NCBI GenBank assembly: GCA_028714735.1
Contig: JAQTLU010000023.1
Location: 1-36,717, forward strand
Direction of reading: 5' to 3'
DNA: 36,717 nucleotides
From: Gallionellaceae bacterium
Lineage (GTDB): Bacteria > Pseudomonadota > Gammaproteobacteria > Burkholderiales > Thiobacillaceae
Both the position numbers and the translations under genes were made by a program. Below, one piece after another: positions 28,533 through 36,701 of the stretch; position 1 is the first letter of the stretch, and each line of letters begins with the position of its first letter. The notes beneath the pieces were generated by a model that was given only the letters and a program-made list of their open reading frames with translations, made no database searches and was not told the DNA's origin.

Positions 28533-29622
28533 CGTCCACCTCGACTCGCCAATCCACGCAGGGGTCCATGGCGAGCGCCATGCCCCGGGCCCGCTGCGCC
28601 AGGTCATCGCCGTCCGGCTGGGCCCGCAGGGCCGCCTCCAGCGGGCCGCCGGGCTGGAAATTCCACTCCGTGGGGGCGACGATGCGGTACTGCGCGATGC
28701 GGCCGTCGACCAGGGTCAGGGCGTGGATCAGCAAGCCGCGCGAGGTCTCCACCGCCGCCACCCCGGTGCCCGGCGCCGGACTCCAGGCCGCCGCCACCTC
28801 GGCGCCGTCGTCGGCCAGGCGCTCCGGCAACCGGGCCAGTTCGAGCAGCCGGGCCAGCATGCGGGCGCCCACGCCGGGACCGTATTCCGCCGTCCAGGCC
28901 AGCACCAGCGGTTCGCCCTGGCAACGGCCCAGCGCCCCCGTTTCCATGCTGCCGCCGGCCAGGCGCGGACGCATGCAAAAGTCCTCGTCGGCGAGTGCCC
29001 GGAGGCCGATATCGATGACCGGGGCCGATCCCAGGCGGGCCAGGGAGCGCAGCAAGGGCTGGCGGCCAAAACCGCTGTCACGGCCGCCCAGACGGCCGAA
29101 CAGGGTCGCCAGCGGGGTCGCGGCACGATTGCGCCAGGCATCGAAGACCACCAGTCCGGCCGGGCCGGATACCTGTTTCAACCAGTGGCCGGCCGGCTCG
29201 CCGAGCAGGGTCTCGCTGAGCAGTTGGTGTAGCGCCCCGGTCTGTTCCGCCACCGTATCGCCGGCCAGGCGCAGCCGCCGCAGCGCCTCCATCTGCTCCG
29301 GCAGGCCTTCCTGGCGCGGCCAATCCAGCAATAGCCGCCAGGCATGTTCGCGCGCCAGCTCGGCCAGCACCTGATGACTGAACCGGGTCGAGTCGGCCTG
29401 GGTGCCGGCTGCCGCCGCAATGGCCAGTTCGGCGGCGGCGCGCTGGGCCTGACCGCACAGGCTGAACAGCAGTCCGACCAGTTGCGCGGCCCGCTCCGGC
29501 GTCTGGCCGGCGAGCAGCTTCTGCGCCAGCGGCTGCCGGGTCGAGCGGATGCCGACCTCGGGCGTGCTGCCCTTGCGCCGGCCCAGGCCGATCTCGATGC
29601 GGCCCTCGGGAATCCCGATCAT
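28525..29622 (-). CDS. hupK: HupK/HoxV-type hydrogenase large-subunit-like assembly protein
   Basis: 365 residues. It resembles a degenerate large subunit: LLFSLCGQAQ near residue 50 replaces RICGVC, and MALAMDPCVDWRVEV at the C terminus corresponds to the DPCxxC end, so only one cysteine of each pair is kept. Such proteins are thought to act as a scaffold on which the Fe(CN)2CO group is passed to the true large subunit. The start overlaps the hybE stop as ATGA and the end overlaps hypA by eight bases. Recognition rests on these motifs and position (between hybE/hupJ and hypA), which match the HupK/HoxV place in other loci. Confidence 0.88.
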   Translation of the reverse strand: MIGIPEGRIEIGLGRRKGSTPEVGIRSTRQPLAQKLLAGQTPERAAQLVGLLFSLCGQAQRAAAELAIAAAAGTQADSTRFSHQVLAELAREHAWRLLLDWPRQEGLPEQMEALRRLRLAGDTVAEQTGALHQLLSETLLGEPAGHWLKQVSGPAGLVVFDAWRNRAATPLATLFGRLGGRDSGFGRQPLLRSLARLGSAPVIDIGLRALADEDFCMRPRLAGGSMETGALGRCQGEPLVLAWTAEYGPGVGARMLARLLELARLPERLADDGAEVAAAWSPAPGTGVAAVETSRGLLIHALTLVDGRIAQYRIVAPTEWNFQPGGPLEAALRAQPDGDDLAQRARGMALAMDPCVDWRVEVDDA

Positions 29623-30092
29623 GGCGTCTTCGTGGCGGGCAGCAAGGCCCGGAAAAAACCGCGCCGGCTCAGATCGGGCCCGCCCTTGGCCACCTCGGCA
29701 GGGGCCTGGAACACCTCCTCCAGCACCGCCTCCGCCACCGCCAGGGCATCGGCCTGGCTGGCGAACTGGGACATCGGCGAGATCAGCGGGCAGGACAGAT
29801 AGACGCCGATCCCGTCCTCCCGCGTCACTGTGAACTCGTACAGACCGGAGGGCAGTTCAAGCCCCCGCACGGTCAGGTCTGGCGTCGCGTCCGGCTCGAC
29901 GGGCCGGGCCACCATGTTCATGAACCAGGGCGTCACCAGCACGCCCAGCCAGTATTCGCGCCAGGGCCGAAAGCCCACCGTGGCGACCGCCAGGGCCGGA
30001 TTGAGGATAGGCAGGCCGGCCATGCGCTCGACGGCGATGCGCTCGAAGACCGCCTGCAGCAGGTCGGAAGGGTCGTCTTTCAGCTCAGTCAT
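29619..30092 (-). CDS. hupJ: HybE/HupJ-family [NiFe] hydrogenase assembly chaperone
   Basis: 157 residues from the ATG at 30090-30092 (MTELKDDPS); a longer frame upstream runs over the rubredoxin gene. Family phrases: MAGLPILNPALAVATVGF, WLGVLVTPWFMNMVA, GLYEFTVTREDGIGVYLSCPLISPMSQFAS. It ends in DLSRRGFFRALLP, a twin-arginine-like string at the C terminus, as seen in several relatives. The family is thought to guard the Tat-exported hydrogenase or its subunits during assembly. It overlaps the rubredoxin gene by eight bases and hupK by four. Confidence 0.92.
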   Translation of the reverse strand: MTELKDDPSDLLQAVFERIAVERMAGLPILNPALAVATVGFRPWREYWLGVLVTPWFMNMVARPVEPDATPDLTVRGLELPSGLYEFTVTREDGIGVYLSCPLISPMSQFASQADALAVAEAVLEEVFQAPAEVAKGGPDLSRRGFFRALLPATKTP

Positions 30093-30300
30093 GCAGCACC
30101 ATGAATTGCTCCTTGGCACCGTCACAATTCGGACAGCACCATTGCTCGGGCAGGTCGGCGAAGGCCGTTCCGGGCGGCACCTGCCAGATCGGGTCGCCCA
30201 CGGCCGGATCGTAGACATGCCAGCATATCTTGCATTCCAGCCGCGCGCCCGGATCGATGCGGCCGGCGTCGCCCAGGTAGGAACCTTCAAAGGTGAGCAT
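30085..30300 (-). CDS. hupI: Rubredoxin HupI/HoxR
   Basis: 71 residues. The Fe(Cys)4 site is C23-x-x-C26 (CKIC) and C56-x-x-C59 (CPNC), with the family phrase YDPAVGDP and an additional C55 beside the second pair. Rubredoxins of this place in hup/hox loci support hydrogenase made in the presence of oxygen, perhaps by helping build or repair the proximal cluster. It lies nine bases after hupH and overlaps hybE by eight. An aerobically working hydrogenase is consistent with its presence. Confidence 0.95.
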   Translation of the reverse strand: MLTFEGSYLGDAGRIDPGARLECKICWHVYDPAVGDPIWQVPPGTAFADLPEQWCCPNCDGAKEQFMVLHD

Positions 30301-30309
30301 GATTCGCGC

Positions 30310-31134
30310 CTAGCCGATCCAGTCCATGACTTCGATCAAGCGTTCCCGGCTGTCCTCCAGGTCTTCCGCGGCGGCGCGGGCCACTTCGGGGACGTCGGTG
30401 ATCTCGATGGTATTCAGGATCAGGGCATCCTGGGCGTTGAAATACTGCACCCACCACACCCTGGGCACCGCGGTGGCGGTGATCCGGCAATTGCCGTAGC
30501 CGCGCGACAGGATGGTCGCCGCACCGCGCCCGAGGGCGCCGTCCAGGTATTCACCGTCTCCCGGCGTGAACGGCAGCAGGGTCAGATTGATGACGTGGTG
30601 CGCCGTGGCCTGGCGCAGCTGTTCCTCGATCTCGGCCAGCAGGGCCGGGGCGTTGGCCACGCCGGGACCCGCCTCGGGCCGGGGGATGCCGATCTCGGGC
30701 GCTGCCGTGGCGCGCAGCACCGACGGCACGTCGGCCACCTCGATGCTGTCGGCCACGAGCACGCCGCCGGACAGGGCGCGCACCCGCCAGACCCCGGCAA
30801 ACACGCTTTCCTGGGCCAGGATCAGGCTGTCGCCGGCCTCGACCCGTGCGCTGACCTCGCCCTCGCCGAGGATCTGTCCGAGCAGTTCCAGGACCTCCGG
30901 TTCGAGCCCCTGCAGGTCCACGCCGGTAGCGCCTGCGTGCTCGGGCGCCAGTGCCGCCGCCACGTCGGCCAACAGCGCCCGGACCGCATCGCGGCCGGGC
31001 ATCCGATCCGGTTCCGGCAGCACCGGCGGGCGGTAGATCTGCATGTCGTGGGGCATTTCGATGTAGTTCAACGACTCGCCTTCAGTCTGCGTGCCGGGGC
31101 CGATAACGGTGATGGGGATGCTGAATGGCTTCAT
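30310..31134 (-). CDS. hupH: HupH/HoxQ/HyaF-family hydrogenase accessory protein
   Basis: 274 residues from the ATG at 31132-31134 (MKPFSIPI). Family phrases: LNYIEMPHDMQIYRPP near residue 25, LLGQILGEGEVSARVE, TAHHVINLTLLPFTPGD and GYGNCRITAT near the end, followed by VWWVQYFNAQDALILNTIEI. The family is needed for maturation of Tat-exported hydrogenase, probably acting on the small subunit. It sits eight bases after hupG and nine before hupI, the canonical order. Confidence 0.95.
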   Translation of the reverse strand: MKPFSIPITVIGPGTQTEGESLNYIEMPHDMQIYRPPVLPEPDRMPGRDAVRALLADVAAALAPEHAGATGVDLQGLEPEVLELLGQILGEGEVSARVEAGDSLILAQESVFAGVWRVRALSGGVLVADSIEVADVPSVLRATAAPEIGIPRPEAGPGVANAPALLAEIEEQLRQATAHHVINLTLLPFTPGDGEYLDGALGRGAATILSRGYGNCRITATAVPRVWWVQYFNAQDALILNTIEITDVPEVARAAAEDLEDSRERLIEVMDWIG

Positions 31135-31142
31135 GATGGTCC

Positions 31143-31580
31143 TCAGTGGCAGGCGGTGGCGGCAGCGGTGACGGGGATGCCGATGGTGGGCGGACGACTG
31201 GCGGCGGTGTCCAGCATCTCGCCGAAACGGGCGACGAACACGGTCCAGTCCAGCATTCCGGAAAGCGTCCCGACATAGTCGCCGTCGCGCAGGAAGACCA
31301 GGGAAGGCCAGCGGGTGAAGCCGTAGCGGGCCTGCACGGCGGCCTCCAGTTCCGGCGCCACCACGGCGGCCTGCAGGCGGCCGGCCTGGATGGCGAGCAG
31401 TTCGGGCAGGACCACGGCCACGTCCAGGCATTCCGGGTATTGCACCGGGTTGCCGCCGCAGAACAGGACCTGGTCGCCGGGTTCGGCGATCTGGTCGTCG
31501 AGTTCGCCGACGTTGTGGAGGGTGCGGCCGGCGGCTTCCGCCAGACGGGCCAGCAGGGGATGCGGCAATGCGATTGTCAT
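31143..31580 (-). CDS. hupG: HupG/HoxO/HyaE-family small-subunit chaperone
   Basis: 145 residues from the ATG at 31578-31580. It has a thioredoxin-like fold without a CxxC active site: VLFCGGNPVQYPECLDVAVVLPELL, AVVAPELEAAVQARYGFTRWPSLVFLRDG and GMLDW near the end. The family binds the twin-arginine precursor of the small subunit and delays export until folding is complete. Its start overlaps the hupF stop as ATGA. Confidence 0.93.
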   Translation of the reverse strand: MTIALPHPLLARLAEAAGRTLHNVGELDDQIAEPGDQVLFCGGNPVQYPECLDVAVVLPELLAIQAGRLQAAVVAPELEAAVQARYGFTRWPSLVFLRDGDYVGTLSGMLDWTVFVARFGEMLDTAASRPPTIGIPVTAAATACH

Positions 31581-31882
31581 CGTGGTTCTCCTCTCAGGAA
31601 TTCGGGTAATTCGGGTGGCCGGTCGATCAGGTCGGCAAAGAATCGGGTCAGGTCGGTCTCGCCGTTCATGGCCGCTTCCAGGCCATCCAGGGCGGCATTG
31701 ATTCGGGCCGCCGACTCGGCATCGATGACCTCGCGCGCCGCGTCCAGGAAGGCCAGCAGCCAGGTGCCGGACGCCTGCACGCCGACCAGCGAGAGATCCA
31801 GGCGGCGTTCGCCGCCGCGCCCGGCGCAGAGTGCAGTGATGCCCTCGCAACTGAGCACCTGCATGGGGATGCCGACGCACAT
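31577..31882 (-). CDS. hupF: HupF/HoxL, HypC-like chaperone
   Basis: 101 residues. It starts MCVGIPMQVLSCEG, with Cys2 as in HypC, and is longer at the C terminus (to ...LPEFLRGEPR). It is a HypC paralogue that escorts the large subunit and is thought to protect it under oxygen. The first base of its ATG-side codon overlaps the hupD stop (TGATG) and its end overlaps hupG by four bases. The true hypC is 4.7 kb downstream, so both forms are present. Confidence 0.94.
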   Translation of the reverse strand: MCVGIPMQVLSCEGITALCAGRGGERRLDLSLVGVQASGTWLLAFLDAAREVIDAESAARINAALDGLEAAMNGETDLTRFFADLIDRPPELPEFLRGEPR

Positions 31883-32565
31883 CAGTTCGCCTCCCCGGCC
31901 AGGAAACGATAATCGCCCATGCGGCAGGCCGCCTCCGCGCTCGGGCGCTGGCCTTCGTAGGGGGCCATGTCCAGGCTGTCCAGGGTGATCCGCTCGCCGG
32001 GTCCGGGCGGCGTACTGCGTTGTTCCGGGCCGGCGCCCCACTGGTCGAGCAGCGCCAGCGCCGCGGCCACGGCATCGGGCAAGGCGGCCTTGACCGTGTC
32101 GGTCAGGCTGCCGCCGTAGTCTTCCAGCATTTCCGGCTGCATGCCGACCAGGACCAGGGCTTCCGGCCGCCAGCCGCGCAGGCCGGCCACCGCCAGCACC
32201 TCCTGGAAACCGGTCTGGTGCAAGCTCATCTTCTTGGCGCCCATGAAGGCCGGCACCGCATCGTCGCGGACGATCTTCAGGGTGCCTGGGGTCAGGCCGT
32301 AGTCGACCGCGTCGAGCACCAGCAGGCGACGGCAGCCCTCGACATAGGGCAGCAGGTAGAGGCCCTGGGTGCCGCCGTCCATCAGGCGCACGCCAGGGCC
32401 GAAGCGCCATCCTTCGTGCAGGGTCTCCAGGGCGCGGATGCCGAAGCCCTCGTCGGCCCAGAGCAGGTTGCCGATGCCCAGGACCAGGGTGTCGCATTCA
32501 TAATCGAGCGGTGCCGGTGTAACGGACTGTGTAACAGCAGGGGGGAGTTCGGTCGTCGGGTCCAT
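31882..32565 (-). CDS. hupD: HupD/HoxM, hydrogenase maturation protease
   Basis: 227 residues, longer than the roughly 160-200 usual, with about 24 extra N-terminal residues (MDPTTELPP and on) and a C-terminal tail after the fold (about 185-227). The nickel-sensing residues are all present: E39 in WADEGFG, D85 in LDAVDYG and H116 in SLHQTGF. It removes the C-terminal peptide of the large subunit once nickel is bound. The N-terminal extension could be an artefact of the start chosen; an alternative start closer to VLGIGN is not obvious. It lies 11 bases after the HigA-type gene. Confidence 0.93.
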   Translation of the reverse strand: MDPTTELPPAVTQSVTPAPLDYECDTLVLGIGNLLWADEGFGIRALETLHEGWRFGPGVRLMDGGTQGLYLLPYVEGCRRLLVLDAVDYGLTPGTLKIVRDDAVPAFMGAKKMSLHQTGFQEVLAVAGLRGWRPEALVLVGMQPEMLEDYGGSLTDTVKAALPDAVAAALALLDQWGAGPEQRSTPPGPGERITLDSLDMAPYEGQRPSAEAACRMGDYRFLAGEAN

Positions 32566-32576
32566 GGTTCGGGCTC

Positions 32577-32855
32577 TCAGCGTTGGCGGGTAGAGGAATG
32601 GCGCAGGTCGCGCCAGGCCTGGTGCAGGTCGAAGGCCGACTGCCAGGCGGTCCACAGGGTGGGATCGGTATTGAAATGGCTGGCCAGGCGCAGCGCGGTG
32701 TCCGGGCTGACGCCGCGGCGGCCGTTGAGCAATTCATTGACCCGGCGCCGGGATACCCCGAGCAATCGGGCCAGTTCGCCCTGGGTCATCCCGCTGGGGG
32801 CCAGGAAGTGGCTCTGCAGCATGCGGCCCGGATGCGGCGGCTGCCGCCCCGACAT
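32577..32855 (-). CDS. HigA-type XRE-family DNA-binding protein, no toxin partner
   Basis: 92 residues from the ATG at 32853-32855 (MSGRQPPHPGRML). The helix-turn-helix reads MTQGELARLLGVSRRRVNELLNGRRGV, followed by SPDTALRLASHFNTDP and WQSAFDLHQAW, all typical of the HigA antitoxin family. An earlier in-frame ATG at 32961-32963 would add 36 residues and cross the terminator hairpin, so the shorter start is preferred, although its RBS is poor. No HigB-type toxin gene is beside it. It lies between a strong terminator and hupD, where hup operons normally have no such gene. It may be a regulator of the downstream genes or a captured antitoxin. Confidence 0.82.
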   Translation of the reverse strand: MSGRQPPHPGRMLQSHFLAPSGMTQGELARLLGVSRRRVNELLNGRRGVSPDTALRLASHFNTDPTLWTAWQSAFDLHQAWRDLRHSSTRQR

Positions 32856-32873
32856 GCCCGGCGGGGTACGCGG

Positions 32874-32909
32874 AAAAAAACGGGCCCGCACACCCGGAGG
32901 GTGTGGGGC
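32874..32909 (-). terminator. Intrinsic terminator between hupC and the accessory genes
   Basis: On the minus strand, GCCC-CACACCC (32909-32899), loop TCC (32898-32896), GGGTGTG (32895-32889), one bulged C, GGGC (32887-32884), then CCG and seven T (32880-32874). An 11-bp stem with a T run is a strong Rho-independent terminator. It lies inside an otherwise continuous array of same-strand genes, so it probably acts as partial terminator or marks the end of a hupSLC transcript. Confidence 0.82.
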
Positions 32910-32989
32910 GCCGGCAAGTCCCGCTGCGAATGAACAGGCGAGGAGAGACTGGGAAGCGGACATCGTGCGATCCGGTAGCCGTGAGGGGG

Positions 32990-33706
32990 TCAGGGCTTGT
33001 CGTCCTTGAACATCCGCCAGCCGGACAACATGGTGGAGACCATGCTCTGGCGCGACATGATGTCCTCGCGGACGGCGGCATAGACGTGCAGCATCACGAA
33101 CATCACCATCACCCACATGCCGAGGTGGTGCCAGGTGTGGACATCCTGGCTCTGGCCGAACAGCGGGATGACCCAGGAGGTGAACACCGCGTGCGACCAG
33201 CTGCCTTCCTGGGCGCCTTCGCCGTAGAGGGCGAAGCCGGTGCAGATCATGAACACCATGGTCAGGGTGACCATGAAGAACATGGATAGCTGCGCCAGGG
33301 GGTTATGGCCGACGTATTTCTTCGGGTCGGGTTCCAGGAACAGATACCAGCGCAGTTCGAACAGCACTTCGCTCCACCACTTGCGGTTGAACAGCGGCAG
33401 CCTGAACAACTGGCGGGCATGGTGGTTGCCGACGAAGGCCCAGTAGATGCGGCCCAGGAAGCCGACCAGCAGGACGTAGCCGGCGGTGAAATGGGCGAAC
33501 CGGATGTAGCCCATCAGGAAGTGCGCGCTGGCCTCGCCCGGCAGACTGGGCGGCGGCGAGGCGATGAACCAGCCGGTCAGCGCCAGCACCGTGATGGCGA
33601 GGGCGTTGACCCAGTGCCATAACCGCACCGGCGCTTCGTAGACATAGATGGCCTTGACCGAACGCCCGTGGGCGACGGCTTCCTGCATGTCCTGTGCTGA
33701 GAGCAT
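32990..33706 (-). CDS. hupC: HupC/HoxZ, hydrogenase b-type cytochrome
   Basis: 238 residues with four membrane helices and conserved haem-ligand histidines (VYEAPVRLWHWVNALAI near residue 22, IRFAHFTAGYVLL near 70, DVHTWHHLGMWVMV near 190, MLHVYAAVRED near 207). It anchors the hydrogenase dimer and passes electrons to quinone. It starts at the ATG at 33704-33706 with an AGGAG RBS. It follows hupL by 60 bp containing a long hairpin, and a terminator lies after its stop. Complete. Confidence 0.97.
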   Translation of the reverse strand: MLSAQDMQEAVAHGRSVKAIYVYEAPVRLWHWVNALAITVLALTGWFIASPPPSLPGEASAHFLMGYIRFAHFTAGYVLLVGFLGRIYWAFVGNHHARQLFRLPLFNRKWWSEVLFELRWYLFLEPDPKKYVGHNPLAQLSMFFMVTLTMVFMICTGFALYGEGAQEGSWSHAVFTSWVIPLFGQSQDVHTWHHLGMWVMVMFVMLHVYAAVREDIMSRQSMVSTMLSGWRMFKDDKP

Positions 33707-33737
33707 TTCTTTCTCCTCGTATGGCTCGGATTAGCCA

Positions 33738-33761
33738 TGGGCCGGGCCGAGGCCCGACCCA
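33738..33761. repeat. Intercistronic hairpin between hupL and hupC
   Basis: TGGGCCGGGCC (33738-33748) pairs with GGCCCGACCCA (33751-33761), 11 positions with one G-T type pair on the minus-strand RNA. No T run follows, so it is more likely an RNA stability or processing element than a terminator. A smaller ATGGCT/AGCCAT hairpin (33721-33738) lies beside it. Confidence 0.65.
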
Positions 33762-33766
33762 CGGTC

Positions 33767-35554
33767 TCAACGAACGCGAACCTTGGTCATCTCCTGCCCG
33801 TCCGGCGCCATGACATGGGTCGAGCAGGCCAGGCAGGGGTCGAAGCTGTGCAGGGTGCGCAGGATCTCCAGAGGCTGGTCGGCCTTGGCCAGCGGGGTGT
33901 CCATCAGGCTGGCCTCGAAGGCGCCGATCTGACCCTTGTGGTCGCGCGGGCTGCCGTTCCAGGTGGTCGGCACCACGCACTGGTAGTTGTCGATCTTGCC
34001 GTCCTTGATCCGCACCCAGTGGGCGAGCGCGCCGCGCGGTGCCTCGGTGAAACCCACCCCCTTGGCCTCCTTGGGCCAGGTCGACGGATCCCACTTCTCG
34101 ACGTTGGCGGTATTGAGGTCGCCGGCCTTGAGGTTGGCCATCAGCTTGTCGAAGAAGTAGGACATCTTGTGGCCCGCCCACTGGCATTCCAGGCCCCGTG
34201 CCGCCGTGCGTCCGAGGGTGGAGAACAGGGCCTGGACCGGGGCGTCGAGCTCCTTCAGCAGGGCCTCGACCGGCTCCTTGAACTCGGGGTTCTTCTGCGC
34301 GTAGCCGATGATGTAGCGCGACAGGGGGCCGACCTCCATGGCATTGCCGCGCCAGCGCGGCGACTTGATCCAGGAGTATTTGCCCGACTCGTCCAGTTCC
34401 TGGATGTTGGTCTTGGTCCCCTTGGTGTTGGGGCCGAGCACGAAGTTGGGTTCGGTGATCCCGTCCCAGGGATGCAGGCCCTGGCTTTCGTCCGGGTACT
34501 TGTACCAGGAGTGGGACACGAACTCCTTGATCTGGTCCGGGTCCCTGAGGTCGACGTCATGGACCTTGGACAGGTCGCCGTTGATGATGGCGCCGCGCGG
34601 CAGCATCAGGTTGGCGGCCGAGTAGTCGTTGGCCTTGTCCGGGATGTCGCCGTAGGACAGCACGCTCTTGGACGACAGGCCGCCGCCGTACAGCCAGCCC
34701 TTGTAGAACTTGGCGATGGCGATCAGGTCCGGGATATAGACCTGTTCGACGAACTCGATCGAACGGTCGATGATGCTCTTGACCAGGTTCAGGCGCTCCA
34801 TGTTGATCGCGCCCACCGCCCCGGTGCCGTCCAGGTTGATGGCGCAGGGCACGCCGCCGACCAGCCAGTTCGGGTGCGGGTTCTTGCCGCCGAAGATGGT
34901 GTGGACCTTGACGATCTCCTTCTGGAAATCGAGCGCCTCCAGGTAGTGCGCCACCGCCATCAGGTTGGCCTCGGGCGGCAGCTTGTAGGCCGGGTTGCCC
35001 CAGTAGCCGTTCATGAACGGGCCGAGCTGGCCCGACTCGACGAACTTCTTCAGGCGGTTCTGCAGGTCGCGGAAATAGCCCGGCGAGGACAGCGGCCAGT
35101 TCGAGATGCTCTGGGCCAGCTCGGAGGTCCGCTTGGGGTCCGCCTTCAGGGCCGACACCACGTCCACCCAGTCCAGCGCATGCAGGTGATAGAAGTGCAC
35201 CAGGTGGTCGTGCACCTGCAGGTTCAGCTGCATGATGTTGCGGATGCTGTTGGCGTTTTCCGGGATCTGGATGCCCAGGGCATCCTCGACCGCACGCACC
35301 GAGGTCAGGGCGTGGGTGCCGGTGCAGACGCCGCAGATGCGCTCGGTGAAGGCCCAGGCGTCGCGCGGATCGCGGCCCTTGAGGATGACCTCCAGGCCGC
35401 GCCACATGGTGCCGGTGGAGACCGCGTTGCGGATCACGTTGTTGGAGTCGAGGTTGACCTCCACCCGGAGATGGCCCTCGATCCGGCAGACCGGGTCGAC
35501 GACGACCCGTTTGCCGGAGTTATCCAGTTTGAAACCTTGTGTTTCGTATGCCAT
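33767..35554 (-). CDS. hupL: [NiFe] hydrogenase large subunit (precursor)
   Basis: 595 residues from the ATG at 35552-35554, RBS AGGAG. The Ni-Fe ligands are C74 and C77 ([10 protein letters not shown]) and C574 and C577 (DPCLACSTH). The conserved Glu is E26 in CRIEGHLR. After H580 comes the 15-residue tail [15 protein letters not shown], which HupD would cut off. It is the catalytic subunit of a group 1 uptake hydrogenase, periplasmic after co-export with the small subunit. It follows hupS by 17 bases. No missing ligand or frameshift is seen. Confidence 0.98.
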   Translation of the reverse strand: MAYETQGFKLDNSGKRVVVDPVCRIEGHLRVEVNLDSNNVIRNAVSTGTMWRGLEVILKGRDPRDAWAFTERICGVCTGTHALTSVRAVEDALGIQIPENANSIRNIMQLNLQVHDHLVHFYHLHALDWVDVVSALKADPKRTSELAQSISNWPLSSPGYFRDLQNRLKKFVESGQLGPFMNGYWGNPAYKLPPEANLMAVAHYLEALDFQKEIVKVHTIFGGKNPHPNWLVGGVPCAINLDGTGAVGAINMERLNLVKSIIDRSIEFVEQVYIPDLIAIAKFYKGWLYGGGLSSKSVLSYGDIPDKANDYSAANLMLPRGAIINGDLSKVHDVDLRDPDQIKEFVSHSWYKYPDESQGLHPWDGITEPNFVLGPNTKGTKTNIQELDESGKYSWIKSPRWRGNAMEVGPLSRYIIGYAQKNPEFKEPVEALLKELDAPVQALFSTLGRTAARGLECQWAGHKMSYFFDKLMANLKAGDLNTANVEKWDPSTWPKEAKGVGFTEAPRGALAHWVRIKDGKIDNYQCVVPTTWNGSPRDHKGQIGAFEASLMDTPLAKADQPLEILRTLHSFDPCLACSTHVMAPDGQEMTKVRVR

Positions 35555-35571
35555 GGTCGCTCCTGTCCTGG

Positions 35572-36657
35572 TTACTTGTCTTGGCTGTCGCCATCGGTCT
35601 GCTTGGTCCGGCCGCGCTTGATCGCGCTCACCGCCGCGTGGGCCGCGACGGCCGCGCCCACCACGCCGACCGCCGTGCCGCCGACCTTGTCGGCGTTGGC
35701 CTCGATGCCGAACTGATTGATGCCGGTGACCCGGTCGTAGAACGAACCCTTGTCCCAGAAGCCGTCCTCGGAGCAGCCGATGCAGCCATGGCCGGACTGG
35801 ATGGGGAAGGAAACGCCGCCGTTCCAGCGCACGGTGGAACAGGCGTTGTAGGTGGTCGGGCCCTTGCAGCCCATCTTGTACAGGCAGTAGCCCTTGCGCG
35901 CGGCCTCGTCGTCCCATTCCTCGACGAACTGGCCGGCGTCGAAGTGCGGCCGCCGGTAGCACTTGTCGTGGATGCGCTGGCCGTAGAACATCTTCGGCCG
36001 GCCCTGGCGGTCCAGCTCGGGAATCTTGTCGAAGGTCAGCATGTAGGTCACCACCGCGGTCATCACCTCGGCGATGGGCGGGCAGCCCGGCACCTTGATG
36101 ATCGGCTTGCCGGTGATCACCTTGTCGATCGGCGTGGCCCGGGTCGGGTTCGGCTTGGCGGCCTGGACGCAGCCCCAGGAAGCGCAGGCGCCCCAGGCGA
36201 TCACCGCCTTGGCGTCGGCGGCGGTCTCCTTGAGCACCTCGACGAAGGGCCGGCCGCCGTGGATGCAGAACATGCCATCCTCATTCAGGGGCGGATTGCC
36301 CTCGACCGCGAGGATGAAGTTGCCTTTGTACTTCTGCCGGATCTCGGCAATGATCGCCTCGGCCTGGTGCCCGGCCGCCGCCATCAGGGTGTCGTCATAG
36401 TCGAGCGACAGCATCGACAGCACCACATCCTTGGCCAGCGGGTGGGCCGAACGGATGAACGATTCCGAGCAGCAGGTGCATTCGAGACCGTGCAGCCAGA
36501 TCACCGGGGTGCGCGGCTTGGTCTCCATGGCATGGGCGATCCGGGGCACGAACGACGGTGCCAGGCCCAGCGACGCAGCGGTCAGGCTGCAGAACTTGAT
36601 GAAACTGCGGCGAGTGATGCCCTGCCGGCGCATCACCTCGTAAAAGGTTTCTGTCAT
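35572..36657 (-). CDS. hupS: [NiFe] hydrogenase small subunit, oxygen-tolerant group 1d type
   Basis: 361 residues. The twin-arginine signal TRRSFIKF lies at residues 15-22, with cleavage likely after AHA at 43. Counting Met44 as mature residue 1, the proximal-cluster cysteines are C17, C19, C20 (ECTCCSES), C115 and C120 (GACASWGC) and C149 (VPGCPP). The two extra ones, C19 and C120, mark the [4Fe-3S] cluster of oxygen-tolerant membrane-bound hydrogenases. Medial and distal cluster motifs follow ([37 protein letters not shown]). A C-terminal hydrophobic helix (about 325-345) anchors it to the membrane. An RBS GGAGGAGA lies at 36663-36670. First gene of the operon behind a sigma-54 promoter. 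Confidence 0.98.
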   Translation of the reverse strand: MTETFYEVMRRQGITRRSFIKFCSLTAASLGLAPSFVPRIAHAMETKPRTPVIWLHGLECTCCSESFIRSAHPLAKDVVLSMLSLDYDDTLMAAAGHQAEAIIAEIRQKYKGNFILAVEGNPPLNEDGMFCIHGGRPFVEVLKETAADAKAVIAWGACASWGCVQAAKPNPTRATPIDKVITGKPIIKVPGCPPIAEVMTAVVTYMLTFDKIPELDRQGRPKMFYGQRIHDKCYRRPHFDAGQFVEEWDDEAARKGYCLYKMGCKGPTTYNACSTVRWNGGVSFPIQSGHGCIGCSEDGFWDKGSFYDRVTGINQFGIEANADKVGGTAVGVVGAAVAAHAAVSAIKRGRTKQTDGDSQDK

Positions 36658-36683
36658 GTCTCTCCTCCTGGCGGTCGGTCGAA

Positions 36684-36701
36684 AATGGTGGGACTACCAT
36701 T
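36684..36701. promoter_or_regulatory. Inverted repeat at the hupS transcription start
   Basis: AATGGT (36684-36689), six bases, ACCATT (36696-36701): a perfect 6-6-6 inverted repeat straddling the predicted start point (about 36691) of the sigma-54 promoter. It could be a small operator or a 5'-end hairpin protecting the mRNA. No known protein site is recognised. Confidence 0.4.

Noticed and set aside
32577-32855. HigA-like gene considered as half of a toxin-antitoxin pair
   Set aside because: No HigB/RelE-type toxin frame exists on either side; both neighbours are hydrogenase genes.
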